NCBI GenBank assembly: GCA_951812725.1
Contig: OX638330.1
Location: forward strand, 3,699,405 to 3,763,404
Reading direction: 5' to 3'
From: an uncultured Caldilineaceae bacterium
GTDB lineage: Bacteria > Chloroflexota > Anaerolineae > Caldilineales > Caldilineaceae
DNA length: 64,000 nucleotides
Positions 7,046-16,437 of this stretch are shown one piece after another. Under the pieces are notes generated by a model. The model was given only the letters and a program-made list of their open reading frames with translations. It did no database searches and was not told where the DNA came from. Within the stretch, counting starts at the first letter, position 1; each line of letters opens with the position of its first letter. A program made the position numbers and the translations under genes.

Positions 7046-9192
7046 CGTCCACCGCTCCTGTCACTACATTCGACAGAATCAGTGGTGTCAAGAATAAACG
7101 CATATTCCAAGGCGACCTCCTCAAGGTAGTCGTAGCGGCCGGACTTGCTGAAATGACCGGCTCCCATTTCGGTTTTTAGCATAAGCGGGTTGTTGTCGGT
7201 TTTGCATGCCCGCAGCTTGGCCACCCATTTGGCTGGCTCCCAATATTGCACTCTCGGATCGTTCAGGCCTGCGGTGGCAAGGATTGCCGGATAATCTTGG
7301 GCCTCAACATTATCATAGGGGGAATAACTCTTCATATAGTGGTAGTAGTCCGGCTCGGCCGGGTTGCCCCACTCTTCCCACTCGATGACGGTCAGGGGGA
7401 TGGTGGCGTCGAGCATCGTGTTGACCACGTCGACAAATGGTACGCCGGCGACGACGCCAGCGAACAGGTCCGGCCGCAGGTTGGTTACGGCGCCCATCAA
7501 CAGCCCGCCTGCGCTGCGACCGCTGATCACCAGGGACCGAGGTGAAGTATAGTTGCGGTCGATCAGGGCTTCGGCACAGGCGATGAAATCGGTAAAGGTG
7601 TTCATCTTCTTGAGGTATTTGCCGTCTTCTTTCCACTGCCTTCCCATTTCGCCGCCGCCGCGAATATGACCGAAGGCAACGACAAAGCCACGTTGCAATA
7701 GGCTGACGTGGTTGCTGCTGAAGGATGGATCATAGCTCATCCCGTATGAGCCGTAGCCGATGAGAAGGCAGGGGTTACAACTGTCCTGCTTAAGGTCGGC
7801 TGGATAGACGAGCGAGATGGGCACTTTGACGCCGTCGGGCGCGGCTGCCCAGATGCGCTCGGTCGTGTAGGCGGAAGGATCGTAGCCCGCCACTTCGTCC
7901 TGTTTGCGCAGCGTGCGTGTGCGATCTTCCATATCGTAGTCGAAGACCGTCGGCGGTGAGACGAGAGAGGTATATCGATAGCGCAAGGTCTTTGTGGTGA
8001 AATCTGGATTCGGGCCAGGGGAGACCGTATACACCGGCTCCAACTGCTCGACGCGGTGGGCGTTGGAATGTTGACCCGCGAAAAAGGCTCCGTCGCGCAG
8101 ATCCTGAATCCTGATGTGTGTAAGGCCGCTCTTCCGCTCCCAGATCACCAGATAGTCCTGGAAGGGTTCGACTCTGTCCAGCATGACGTCGGTGGAATGG
8201 GGGATCATCTCCTGCCAGTTCTCGCGAGCGGGGGCGTCGATGGGCGCCGCCATTACACGGAAGTTTTCCGCTTCCCAGTTTGTCAGGATGAAGAAGCGTT
8301 CGTCCCCGGTTGGACTTCGATGGTGGGTAACGAAGTACTCCATATCCTGCACGCGCGGTTGCACCAGAAAGGGCTGACCGTCGCTGTGGTCGGCGTCGAT
8401 GGCATAGACCTCGGATGTTACGGCGCTGCCCAGGGCGAGGAAAATGTAGCGTTCGCTCTTTGCCTTGTAGAGCCGCAGGAAAAAGCGCTCGTCCTCCTCG
8501 TGGTAAACGACCTCGTCATCGGTGGCGACTTCACCAAGGTGGTGCCGGTGCAGCTTGTATGGCCGCAAGGCTGGGTCGAGCGTAGTGTAGTAGAGCGTGC
8601 GATTGTCGTTGCCCCATTCCAGCCCGTAGTAGGTATTCTCGATCTGGTCCGGCAGCAGATCGCCGGTTGCCAGGTCTTTGACACGCAGCGTGTATGTTTC
8701 CGAGCCATCGGTATCGAGGGCGAAAGCCAGGAGGGAATGATCGGGGCTGACTGCGAAGTTCCCCATTTGCAAGTAGTCGTGCCCCTCGGCCTCGACGTTG
8801 AGATCGATGAGGACCTGTTCGTCCGCGTCGAGGCTGCCCTGTTTGCGGCAGTAGATTCGATACTGCTTGCCTTCCTCTTCACGGTAATAGTAGAAGTAGC
8901 CGCCGTGCGCCACCGGAACGGACTCATCGGTTTCCTTGATACGGCTCTTCATCTCGTCATAGAGAGTGCTTTGCAGTGCTTCGGTATGGGCCAGCATTGC
9001 TTCGGTGTATTTGTTCTCGGCTTCCAGGTAGGACAGTACCGCGGGGTTGTCGCGTTCCCGCAGCCAATAGTATTGATCGACGCGTGCGTCGCCATGGTGT
9101 CGATGCGTTACGGTCTGGACGGGCGCCACCGGTGGCGCCAGGTCAGATTGAGGGTTTGACACAACCGCAAACACGTCAGGCTTATCTGACAT
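7042..9192 (-). CDS. ptrB: Oligopeptidase B / prolyl oligopeptidase family (S9A)
   Basis: 716 residues, typical for oligopeptidase B. The N-terminal part is a seven-bladed beta-propeller (about 70-420), the C-terminal part an alpha/beta hydrolase. Catalytic residues fit Ser560 in GRSAGG, Asp645 in LNDPRV and His680 in GAGHFSKSGR. GSYGMSYDPSFS and HIRGGGEMGRQWKEDGK are family signatures around the oxyanion region. It cleaves short peptides, usually after basic residues in the OpdB branch, in the cytoplasm; no signal peptide is seen. A GAGGAG site precedes the ATG. It is the first gene of a probable minus-strand operon reaching 4562. Confidence 0.9.
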   Translation of the reverse strand: MSDKPDVFAVVSNPQSDLAPPVAPVQTVTHRHHGDARVDQYYWLRERDNPAVLSYLEAENKYTEAMLAHTEALQSTLYDEMKSRIKETDESVPVAHGGYFYYYREEEGKQYRIYCRKQGSLDADEQVLIDLNVEAEGHDYLQMGNFAVSPDHSLLAFALDTDGSETYTLRVKDLATGDLLPDQIENTYYGLEWGNDNRTLYYTTLDPALRPYKLHRHHLGEVATDDEVVYHEEDERFFLRLYKAKSERYIFLALGSAVTSEVYAIDADHSDGQPFLVQPRVQDMEYFVTHHRSPTGDERFFILTNWEAENFRVMAAPIDAPARENWQEMIPHSTDVMLDRVEPFQDYLVIWERKSGLTHIRIQDLRDGAFFAGQHSNAHRVEQLEPVYTVSPGPNPDFTTKTLRYRYTSLVSPPTVFDYDMEDRTRTLRKQDEVAGYDPSAYTTERIWAAAPDGVKVPISLVYPADLKQDSCNPCLLIGYGSYGMSYDPSFSSNHVSLLQRGFVVAFGHIRGGGEMGRQWKEDGKYLKKMNTFTDFIACAEALIDRNYTSPRSLVISGRSAGGLLMGAVTNLRPDLFAGVVAGVPFVDVVNTMLDATIPLTVIEWEEWGNPAEPDYYHYMKSYSPYDNVEAQDYPAILATAGLNDPRVQYWEPAKWVAKLRACKTDNNPLMLKTEMGAGHFSKSGRYDYLEEVALEYAFILDTTDSVECSDRSGGR

Positions 9193-9486
9193 ACGATCTC
9201 CTCACCTACAATTGTACCGAACTTCACAAAGGGGGGTACTGGGCGACTATTATAAAGTATCAATGTTAGATGCCCTATTTTTGAGAGTAGTGAAAAATTT
9301 GACAAAGATTCAGGCGTCGTGTAGCCTAGCACCCGTTCCTCCAGCCAGATCCCCAGCCGTGCTGACGCGGTGGGGCCACAGACACAATTACCAATTCAGC
9401 CAGCAGTTTTTCGGCCTGGTTCCCGGTGCGGCTATCAACGATAGCCGCTGCCATCTATTGTTCCGGCGTAGGCAGGAAAGAGTACA
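9193..9486. promoter_or_regulatory. Divergent promoter region
   Basis: Gap between the oligopeptidase operon (minus) and the sugar ABC transporter (plus). For the minus strand there is a perfect TATAAT at 9249-9254 but no good -35 box. For the plus strand TTGACA at 9299-9304 is followed after 17 bases by TAGCCT at 9322-9327, with only three of six matches in the -10. Both are sequence matches only. Confidence 0.35.
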
Positions 9487-10500
9487 GTGTTAAACGAGAA
9501 GCAGTTGGACGGGCAGACCGCTCCGTCGCCCAGCTCGTCCAAGTCGAAACAACCAGCGTCTACACCAGCGCGAATCATCGGCAGGATCTTCGGCAACGAG
9601 CGGGAGCTAAAGACGAACCTCTCGCTGCTTTCGATGTCGTTGCCGGGCGTCGTTCTGCTGTTCATTTTTGCCTACCTTCCGATGTTGGGCATAGTCATTG
9701 CCTTCAAGGACTATCGCTTCAATCTGGGTATTTTCGGCAGCGAATGGGTCGGTTTCCAGAATTTCCGCTTTCTTTTCGGAACGGACGCGGCACTACGGAT
9801 TACCCGCAATACTATGCTGATGAATATTCTTTTCATCGGCACAATAACGGTCTGCGCGTTAGTGGTTGCCATTCTGATGAACGAAGTTTACCGCAGCCGT
9901 ATGAGCAAGTACTATCAAACGATGCTGTTTTTCCCCTACTTTATTTCGTGGGTGATTGTCAGCTATTTCGTCTTTGCCTTTCTCAATGGTCAGACAGGGC
10001 TGATAAACCAGTGGATAGATGCCCTGGAAATAAAACGGATCGCGTGGTACCGTTCGCCGGAGTACTGGCCTGCGATCCTGGTGCTTGCCAATCTGTGGAA
10101 CGGTATTGGTTTCAGCAGCATCATTTATCTGGCCGGAATCCTCGGTATTTCGCCCGAGCTATTCGAAGCGGCAAAAATTGACGGTGCCGGCAAGCTACAA
10201 CAGATCCGCCACATTACGTTGCCAATGCTGTACCCTATGATCATAATCTTGACGCTGCTGGCGATTGGGCGCATCTTCCACGCTGATTTCGGCCTGTTTT
10301 TCTTTTTGCCAAGGGACAATCCGCTGCTCTACTCCACGACTGACGTCATTGACACCTTTGTTTACCGCTCTCTGGTGGAGCTTGGTGAGATCAGCATGGC
10401 AGCGGCAGCGGGCTTTTACCAGTCATTTGTTGGATTCTTGCTCGTGGTGGGCGCAAATTGGGTTGTTCGCCGGTTCAATGAGGACTATGCGTTGTACTAG
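9487..10500 (+). CDS. Sugar ABC transporter permease, LplB type
   Basis: 337 residues with a GTG start preceded by AGGAAAG. After a polar N-terminal tail there are about six membrane segments, the first at LLSMSLPGVVLLFIFAYLPML. The EAA loop that contacts the ATPase is AAKIDGAGKLQQIRHITLPM in the last third. The family imports oligosaccharides or sugar acids together with an LplC-type permease and a lipoprotein binding protein, both of which follow. No ATPase gene is present, so a shared MsiK-like ATPase encoded elsewhere is likely. Confidence 0.9.
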   Translation: MLNEKQLDGQTAPSPSSSKSKQPASTPARIIGRIFGNERELKTNLSLLSMSLPGVVLLFIFAYLPMLGIVIAFKDYRFNLGIFGSEWVGFQNFRFLFGTDAALRITRNTMLMNILFIGTITVCALVVAILMNEVYRSRMSKYYQTMLFFPYFISWVIVSYFVFAFLNGQTGLINQWIDALEIKRIAWYRSPEYWPAILVLANLWNGIGFSSIIYLAGILGISPELFEAAKIDGAGKLQQIRHITLPMLYPMIIILTLLAIGRIFHADFGLFFFLPRDNPLLYSTTDVIDTFVYRSLVELGEISMAAAAGFYQSFVGFLLVVGANWVVRRFNEDYALY

Positions 10501-10512
10501 GATGCCGCTGCC

Positions 10513-11421
10513 ATGACAGTTACGACCAGCCGCCAGCAGACACCGATGAACCGTTACCGACTGCAAGCTTTTTTGGGCAGGTTCGCGGTGCATGCCGTGT
10601 TGACGGTGGTCGGGCTTACCTGCCTGATCCCGTTGATACTTGTCGTCAGCATATCGCTATCCGACGAACTGCGACTGGCGAAGGAAGGTTACCAGCTGCT
10701 GCCGGTCGGCTTTACCACCTTTGCATACGAGTACATCCTGCAGCAGCCTGGGCAGATTTTGCGGTCGTATGGGGTAACAGCATTTGTAACTGCTTTTGGC
10801 ACGATAGCAGGGCTTCTGGTCTGCTCGCTGCTAGCCTGGCCGCTGGCACGCAAAGATTTCAGACTGCGCGGGCCGCTTTCGTTTTATGTCTTTTTTACGC
10901 TGCTTTTCAACGGCGGCATGGTCCCTTTCTACATTCTTGTAACGCGTTATCTGGGCCTGAAGGACAACATTTTTGTCTTGATTTTGCCGTATATGGTCAC
11001 AGCCTGGTATGTGCTGATAATACGGACCTCCTTTGCCCAATTGCCGACGGAGTTGCTGGATGCAGCCCGAATTGACGGCGCCGGCGAGTGGCGTATCTTC
11101 TTCCAGATCGTCGTGCCGCTCTCCAAGCCGGTGCTGGCAACAATCGGTCTCTTTTTTGTGCTGCGCTACTGGAACGACTGGTTTTTGGCGCTGTTGTTCA
11201 TAGACGACAGTTCGATGTATCCGCTCCAGTATCTGCTGTACGTGCTGATGGCCAACATCAATTTCATGGCGTCCAATCCGCAGACTACGGGAATGCCGAT
11301 CCCAACGCTTTCGGCGCGCATGGCGATGGCGGTATTGGCATTCGGCCCAGCGCTATTTACTTTTCTGCTTTTGCAGAAATACTTTGTCCGCGGCATCACT
11401 ATCGGGGGATTGAAAGGTTAG
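10513..11421 (+). CDS. Sugar ABC transporter permease, LplC/YtcP type
   Basis: 302 residues, 12 bases after the first permease. Six predicted membrane segments, the first at AVLTVVGLTCLIPLILVVSI. The LplC-type periplasmic loop (SDELRLAKEGYQLLPVGFTT) and the EAA loop (DAARIDGAGEWRIFFQIVVP) are clear, and the protein ends in GITIGGLKG, a common tail in this family. It forms a heterodimer with the upstream permease. Confidence 0.9.
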   Translation: MTVTTSRQQTPMNRYRLQAFLGRFAVHAVLTVVGLTCLIPLILVVSISLSDELRLAKEGYQLLPVGFTTFAYEYILQQPGQILRSYGVTAFVTAFGTIAGLLVCSLLAWPLARKDFRLRGPLSFYVFFTLLFNGGMVPFYILVTRYLGLKDNIFVLILPYMVTAWYVLIIRTSFAQLPTELLDAARIDGAGEWRIFFQIVVPLSKPVLATIGLFFVLRYWNDWFLALLFIDDSSMYPLQYLLYVLMANINFMASNPQTTGMPIPTLSARMAMAVLAFGPALFTFLLLQKYFVRGITIGGLKG

Positions 11422-11573
11422 TGTTGATTGTGGTGACGCCGACGCAGCTGATTGCGCGAATGAACGATCAGAGTAGCGATGCGATGACGGAAAGAAACTC
11501 TATCCGTTGACCATAAGACACAATCTTGCGTAGATCATTCAACAGACTGTTCACTTACAAGGAGAAGAAACAA

Positions 11574-13115
11574 ATGACCCGACACCGTGTTTTGGCCGTT
11601 CTAAGCGTTCTGCTGGTCGCTTCACTGGTACTCACGGCCTGCCCGGCCCCTGCGCCGGCGGAATCGGCTGGGGCCGAAGGCCAGCAAGAGGCCGCCGCGC
11701 CGATGCCTGCTGACGGACTGGTGAATATCACCTACTCCTATGGCAGCCGCGGCATCCCGGCCGACCTGCAGATGGTGGAGGATGCGATGAATGAGATCCT
11801 TCACGAAAAGATCGGCGTACACCTTACCCTTGAACCAATCGACTTCGGCGCGTTCAACGACAAAATGCAGTTACGTCTGTCCGCGGGCGAAGAGTGTGAC
11901 GTTATTTTCACGGCGCCTTGGATCAATAGCTACGCCAACAATGTCGCCAACGGCGTTCTTGCACCTTTGGACGATTTGCTGCTGAATCATGCCCCGGGCT
12001 TGTGGGGCAGCATGCCGGCCACGACCTGGGATGCGGCGCGAGTCAACGGCGTGATCTATGGCGTCATCAACCAGCAGATTTTCCCGAAACCCTGGGGCGT
12101 CCATCCACGCAAGGACCTGGCTGAGAAGTACGGCCTCGATCTGGATTCGGTAACGAAGTGGGAGGATATGGAGCCCTGGTTGGCTGATGTGCGCGACGGC
12201 GAGGGCATCACGCCTGTATTCGTTGCCGCGCCGGGGCGGGGACTCTTCCTTTCCCAGTACTATGGTTTCGACCCCTTGGATGACGGCATCCATTTTCTAG
12301 GTATGAAAGCTGATGACGATACGCTGACCGCTGTAAATATGGTGGATACGGTCGAGTTTCAGATGGCGGCCGATTCGACCAAACGCTGGGTGGATGAAGG
12401 CTATATGCCGCTGGAGCCACTGCCCAATGACGAGGCACAGTCCGCATTCCGCGCGGGCCAATATGCGATGGGCTATCATGTGGAAAAGCCGGGCAACGAC
12501 GTTGAGGCGCAGAACGCCTACGGTTTCGAGTTCCTACTCAAGAACCTGACAGTTCCCCTGATTCTGGATACGGCCGGCGCTACCGCAACGATGAACGCAG
12601 TCTGCTCCACCTCCAAGAATCCGGGCAAAGCGATGGAGGTTCTGGAGGAGTTCAACACGAACGTCCATATCTATAACCTGCTCTCCCGGGGCATTGAAGG
12701 CGTGCACTGGGTGTGGGAGGATGAGGCCAATCAGGTGATGCGATACCCCGATGGTGTGGACGGCAGCACCAGCACCTACAATCCGAACACTGACTGGATG
12801 TTTGGTAACCAGTTCAATGCCTACTACCGGGACGCCAAGCAAGTCGGAGCATGGGAAGCGACCAAAGAGATGAACGATACGGCATTCCCATCGGAAGCTC
12901 TGGGTTTCGTGGTGGACCGCGAGCCGATCAAGACCGAAATCGCTCAGACATCGGCCGTTTACAACGAATTTGTTCTGCCTATCCAGTATGGTTGGGTCGC
13001 CTATGCGGATGGCGCGGCTGAGGCCATTGAGAAGTTGAACGAGGCCGGCGCGCAGACCATCATTAACGAAGTAAATCGTCAGCTGCAGGAGTGGCGGGCA
13101 AAGAATCCAAGGTAA
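11574..13115 (+). CDS. Extracellular solute-binding lipoprotein for the ABC importer
   Basis: 513 residues from the ATG behind AAGGAGAAGAAACAA; an in-frame start 16 codons upstream lacks such a site. Signal peptide MTRHRVLAVLSVLLVAS with lipobox LTAC and an Ala/Pro-rich linker, so a lipid-anchored cluster-B binding protein (LipO/YtcQ type, the partner of LplB/LplC permeases). The ligand is unknown; the downstream genes suggest an oligosaccharide or uronic-acid sugar. It lies 152 bases after the second permease and is followed by a 15-bp perfect hairpin. Confidence 0.88.
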   Translation: MTRHRVLAVLSVLLVASLVLTACPAPAPAESAGAEGQQEAAAPMPADGLVNITYSYGSRGIPADLQMVEDAMNEILHEKIGVHLTLEPIDFGAFNDKMQLRLSAGEECDVIFTAPWINSYANNVANGVLAPLDDLLLNHAPGLWGSMPATTWDAARVNGVIYGVINQQIFPKPWGVHPRKDLAEKYGLDLDSVTKWEDMEPWLADVRDGEGITPVFVAAPGRGLFLSQYYGFDPLDDGIHFLGMKADDDTLTAVNMVDTVEFQMAADSTKRWVDEGYMPLEPLPNDEAQSAFRAGQYAMGYHVEKPGNDVEAQNAYGFEFLLKNLTVPLILDTAGATATMNAVCSTSKNPGKAMEVLEEFNTNVHIYNLLSRGIEGVHWVWEDEANQVMRYPDGVDGSTSTYNPNTDWMFGNQFNAYYRDAKQVGAWEATKEMNDTAFPSEALGFVVDREPIKTEIAQTSAVYNEFVLPIQYGWVAYADGAAEAIEKLNEAGAQTIINEVNRQLQEWRAKNPR

Positions 13116-13160
13116 AGACAAGCGCTGCACGACTGAAAAATAAGTGTAAGCGCCTATTCC

Positions 13161-13201
13161 GTTCACCGCTGCGCCCAGTACAATTTGGCGCAGCGGTGAA
13201 C
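13161..13201 (+). other. Strong hairpin after the binding-protein gene
   Basis: Perfect 15-base inverted repeat, GTTCACCGCTGCGCC at 13161-13175 with its complement at 13187-13201 and an 11-base loop, starting 45 bases after the stop of the binding-protein gene. There is no run of T, so it is more likely an mRNA-stabilising or processing hairpin than a classical terminator. Confidence 0.8.
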
Positions 13202-13278
13202 GCGGACATGCCGCCGGTGGATCGTTTGCAGGCGGAACCTGACAACCCACAATCTCACCAACAAGAGAGGTGAGCCTC

Positions 13279-15195
13279 GTGCTTACACTCACTGCCAGCG
13301 TCCCTCTCGATGCACCGCCCGCCTGGGCCGTGCTGGAGCGGACGCTTTTTGATCTGATGGACAAGTCCGTACATCCCTTTTTGGAGAAGTACACACGGCC
13401 TGACGGGACTCTGATCTGGGCCGACAGGTGGAGTAACTCACGCGACGGCGCCGATGATTTCTACGAGAGCTCTTACAATTGGCCTCTTTACTACCTGATC
13501 GGAGGCGGCGATCACCTGCTCACACAGGGGCAGCGCCAGTGGGACGCTATCACGAAACAGCTGACGGAACTCGGCCCGGTGCTGGACGAGTATGAGCGGG
13601 GCTATGATCAGTTCCACCAGAGCGAGAGCTACATATATTTTTATTTTCTTTGTCTGGCCGATCCGACCAACGAGCGTAACCGTGAGCGAGCCGCGCGGTT
13701 TGCCGGCCTGTTCCTGAACGAGAACCCGAACGCGCCAAACTATGACCCGGAACGCAATCTGATCCGGGCCCCGCACAACGGCAGCGGCGGCCCGCGTTGG
13801 GGCTTCAGCGACAGCCCGGAGCCAAGTTACGGCTGGAGCGCAAGCATGCGCACCTACGGCCTCCCGTACACCGACATTCCGGGCGTGGGCGAATATGATG
13901 ACCTGAAGGACCCAGTCCTGTCTCGCCGCATGGGCGAGGCGATGCAGGAACGCATGGGCAAAGGGGACGTGGTCGGCAACCTGATGGTGACAAGCCTGAT
14001 TGCGAACGCTTTTCTGCTCACCGGCGAGGAGAAGTACAGGCGTTGGATTGTGGAGTACGTGGACGCGTGGCGGGACAGGGCCGCCGACAACGGTGGTCTA
14101 CTGCCGGACAATGTGGGGCTTTCTGGTGAGGTTGGCGAGTATATGGATGGGCGTTGGTACGGCGGTCTTTATGGCTGGAGCTGGCCGCACGGATACTACA
14201 ACATTGGCATGGCCGCGACCGTCAGCGGTGGCAATGCCTTTCTGCTCACCGGCGACAAGGCGTATCTGCAACTGGCCAACGAACAGTATGATGCCATCTG
14301 GAATTTGGGCGAGATGCGCAATCCCCACGGCGAGGCGATGAGCCTGAAGAGCCACTGGGTGGACCAGCTGGGTGACGATGAGGAAGGGATTTTTGTCGTC
14401 CCTTACCGGCACAACGACGAGGGCTGGTTCGACTATCAGCCGATGTCGCCGGTCTACCCCGCGGCTGTGTGGAATATGACGATGGATCCCGCCGACTGGG
14501 AGCGAATCGAGGCGCTGCGACAGGCGGAGAAGTACGACTGGCGCCGCGTTCAGGGATTCCGCAACAAGGAGGACAACGGACACGAACAGCCCTGGCTGCG
14601 TTTTCTGGCGGGAGACAACCCCGACTATCCCGAGCAGATGCTGGCCGCCACCTACGGGCAGGTCTGCCGCCGGCTGGAGTTAATCCGAGAGGACGAGGAG
14701 GATCTGACGCAGGTATACATCCATCACTGGCAGCAGCTCAATCCGGTGATCACAGAGGCACTGGTGCAACTCACGCTGGGCGCGCCGCAGATCATCTACA
14801 ACGGCGGGCTGCTTCACTGCCGGCTGCGGTATTTCGACGCGGACCGAAAACGGCCGGGGCTGCCGCAGGACACGGCCGCGCTCGTTTCAAGACTGGAGGC
14901 GGATCGCACAGTGGTGGAGCTGGTTAATCTTAGCCCGTACGAGTCGCGAAGCGTCATTCTGCAGGCCGGAGGATTCGGCGAGCACCGTTTCGAAACAGTC
15001 CGGTACACGAAGCGGACGAGTAGTTACCCAGGCCAACAGCAGGCCTACCAATCGCCTGAAGTCGAGCAGACGACCGAGGAGGCTACGGTCGATGACGTCT
15101 ACTTGCAGGTTGAACTCCCGCCGGCGACGCGAATTGAGCTGGATTTCAAGACGGCTCGGTATGTCAACGAGCCTTCATACAAGCTGCCTTGGTAA
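13279..15195 (+). CDS. Unknown carbohydrate-active-like protein of the sugar locus
   Basis: 638 residues from the GTG at 13279, which has GAGGTG six bases upstream; a GTG three codons earlier is possible. No signal peptide, so cytoplasmic. The sequence is rich in aromatic and acidic motifs such as FYESSYNWPLYYLIGG, DQFHQSES, PSYGWSASMRTYG and GLYGWSWPHGYYNIGMA, with repeated helix-pair-like units in which each FLLTG(D/E) is followed by a YxxW/YLQLA helix. This suggests an alpha/alpha-toroid as in many glycoside hydrolases and polysaccharide lyases, with a C-terminal beta-rich domain. I do not recognise the exact family and see no assignable catalytic residue. Its place between a sugar importer and a sugar-acid dehydratase supports a role in breaking down the imported ligand. 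Confidence 0.65.
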   Translation: MLTLTASVPLDAPPAWAVLERTLFDLMDKSVHPFLEKYTRPDGTLIWADRWSNSRDGADDFYESSYNWPLYYLIGGGDHLLTQGQRQWDAITKQLTELGPVLDEYERGYDQFHQSESYIYFYFLCLADPTNERNRERAARFAGLFLNENPNAPNYDPERNLIRAPHNGSGGPRWGFSDSPEPSYGWSASMRTYGLPYTDIPGVGEYDDLKDPVLSRRMGEAMQERMGKGDVVGNLMVTSLIANAFLLTGEEKYRRWIVEYVDAWRDRAADNGGLLPDNVGLSGEVGEYMDGRWYGGLYGWSWPHGYYNIGMAATVSGGNAFLLTGDKAYLQLANEQYDAIWNLGEMRNPHGEAMSLKSHWVDQLGDDEEGIFVVPYRHNDEGWFDYQPMSPVYPAAVWNMTMDPADWERIEALRQAEKYDWRRVQGFRNKEDNGHEQPWLRFLAGDNPDYPEQMLAATYGQVCRRLELIREDEEDLTQVYIHHWQQLNPVITEALVQLTLGAPQIIYNGGLLHCRLRYFDADRKRPGLPQDTAALVSRLEADRTVVELVNLSPYESRSVILQAGGFGEHRFETVRYTKRTSSYPGQQQAYQSPEVEQTTEEATVDDVYLQVELPPATRIELDFKTARYVNEPSYKLPW

Positions 15196-15206
15196 GAGGG
15201 ATTCAA

Positions 15207-16352
15207 ATGAGGATTACCGCACTCGATACAGTATGCCTCTCGCGCATGCATGAACCGGAACGGCAGTGGATCACTGCCCAATATCGCACTGTGAAGGCCG
15301 ATTGCGCGGTAGTGAGGGTACACACAGAAGAGGGACTTGTCGGCATCGGTGAGGCAAGCGCCTACGGGGTGCCGCCGCGAATCGCCGAATGGGTGGACTG
15401 GCTTGCGCCGACGCTGATAGGCAAGGATGCGACTGACCCCGGGACACCGCCGCATCCAAATGGAAGGGACCGCGCCCATGACGCGGCTGTGGCCGGGATC
15501 GACTGCGCCATTTGGGATCTGCGGGGGAAGGCGGCGGGCAAGCGAGTCAGCGAATTGCTTGGCGACAGCCCCGCGGCTTCGGTACCCATGTACGCGTCGA
15601 GCGGCTGCCGTTATGATTGGCGCGATCGTCCCGAACAGCTGATTGACGAGGCGCTGGCGTACGTTGAACAGGGTTTCCCGGTTATGAAGTTCCGCATCGG
15701 CACAGATTGGGCGTGGGACGGCGTGAATGTTGACCGCTTTCTCGGCCTGGTGCGAGAGTTGCATCAGGAGGTGGCGGGCAGGATGGAACTGGCCCTGGAC
15801 GGCAACTGTCGTTTGACGATGGACGAGGCGCTGCCGATTGCCAAAGAGCTGGACAGGATGGGTTTCGCCTGGTTGGAGGAGCCGATCCCCTGGAGCGATA
15901 TCGACGGCTACGCCACACTGGCCGCAAGGGTGGATATGCCTGTAACCGGCGGGGAGAGCTTCACGACGCTGGAACAGTTCCGGCCGTACATTGAGAAGCG
16001 TGCTTACGACATCGTGCAGCCGGACGCGGGCGTCAGCGGTCTGACCGAGTTGGTGCGGATCGCAGAGCTGGCGGCGCATCACGGCCTGAAACTTTATCCA
16101 CATTCGTGGCATAATGGGCTGATGGCGATGGCGCACGCACACGCGATTGCTGCCTTGCCAAACCTGGAGATTCTCGAGGTCTGTCAGATTCAGGGGCCGC
16201 TGCAATGGGGAATCGCGGCACAGCCGCCGGAAATGAGCGGTGGGCAGCTTCTTTTGCCTGATCGGCCCGGTCTGGGCATTGAGTTGGCGGAGGAGGTTGC
16301 TGAGAGGTACCCTTACATCGAAGGGCATTACGCCCTGACGGTTGATCGATAG
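15207..16352 (+). CDS. Mandelate racemase/muconate lactonizing enzyme family dehydratase
   Basis: 381 residues, enolase superfamily. Metal ligands fit Asp198 (LALDGN), Glu224 (WLEEP) and Glu250 (GGES). The acid/base residues of the mandelate-racemase group are present: K161-x-R163 (VMKFRIG) on one face and Asp273 (VQPDAG) with His299 (YPHSWH) on the other. Most members dehydrate sugar acids such as gluconate, galactarate or rhamnonate. The chosen ATG has AGAGGG upstream and starts 11 bases after the preceding gene, so they are probably co-transcribed. The substrate cannot be read from the sequence. Confidence 0.9.
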   Translation: MRITALDTVCLSRMHEPERQWITAQYRTVKADCAVVRVHTEEGLVGIGEASAYGVPPRIAEWVDWLAPTLIGKDATDPGTPPHPNGRDRAHDAAVAGIDCAIWDLRGKAAGKRVSELLGDSPAASVPMYASSGCRYDWRDRPEQLIDEALAYVEQGFPVMKFRIGTDWAWDGVNVDRFLGLVRELHQEVAGRMELALDGNCRLTMDEALPIAKELDRMGFAWLEEPIPWSDIDGYATLAARVDMPVTGGESFTTLEQFRPYIEKRAYDIVQPDAGVSGLTELVRIAELAAHHGLKLYPHSWHNGLMAMAHAHAIAALPNLEILEVCQIQGPLQWGIAAQPPEMSGGQLLLPDRPGLGIELAEEVAERYPYIEGHYALTVDR

Positions 16353-16437
16353 TTGAAGAACTGTAGTGGCAGGCGTGGATTGGCGGTTGCGAGTTGTTCG
16401 CAACCGCCGTCAAGTTACTGGAATCTGAGAATCCTAC

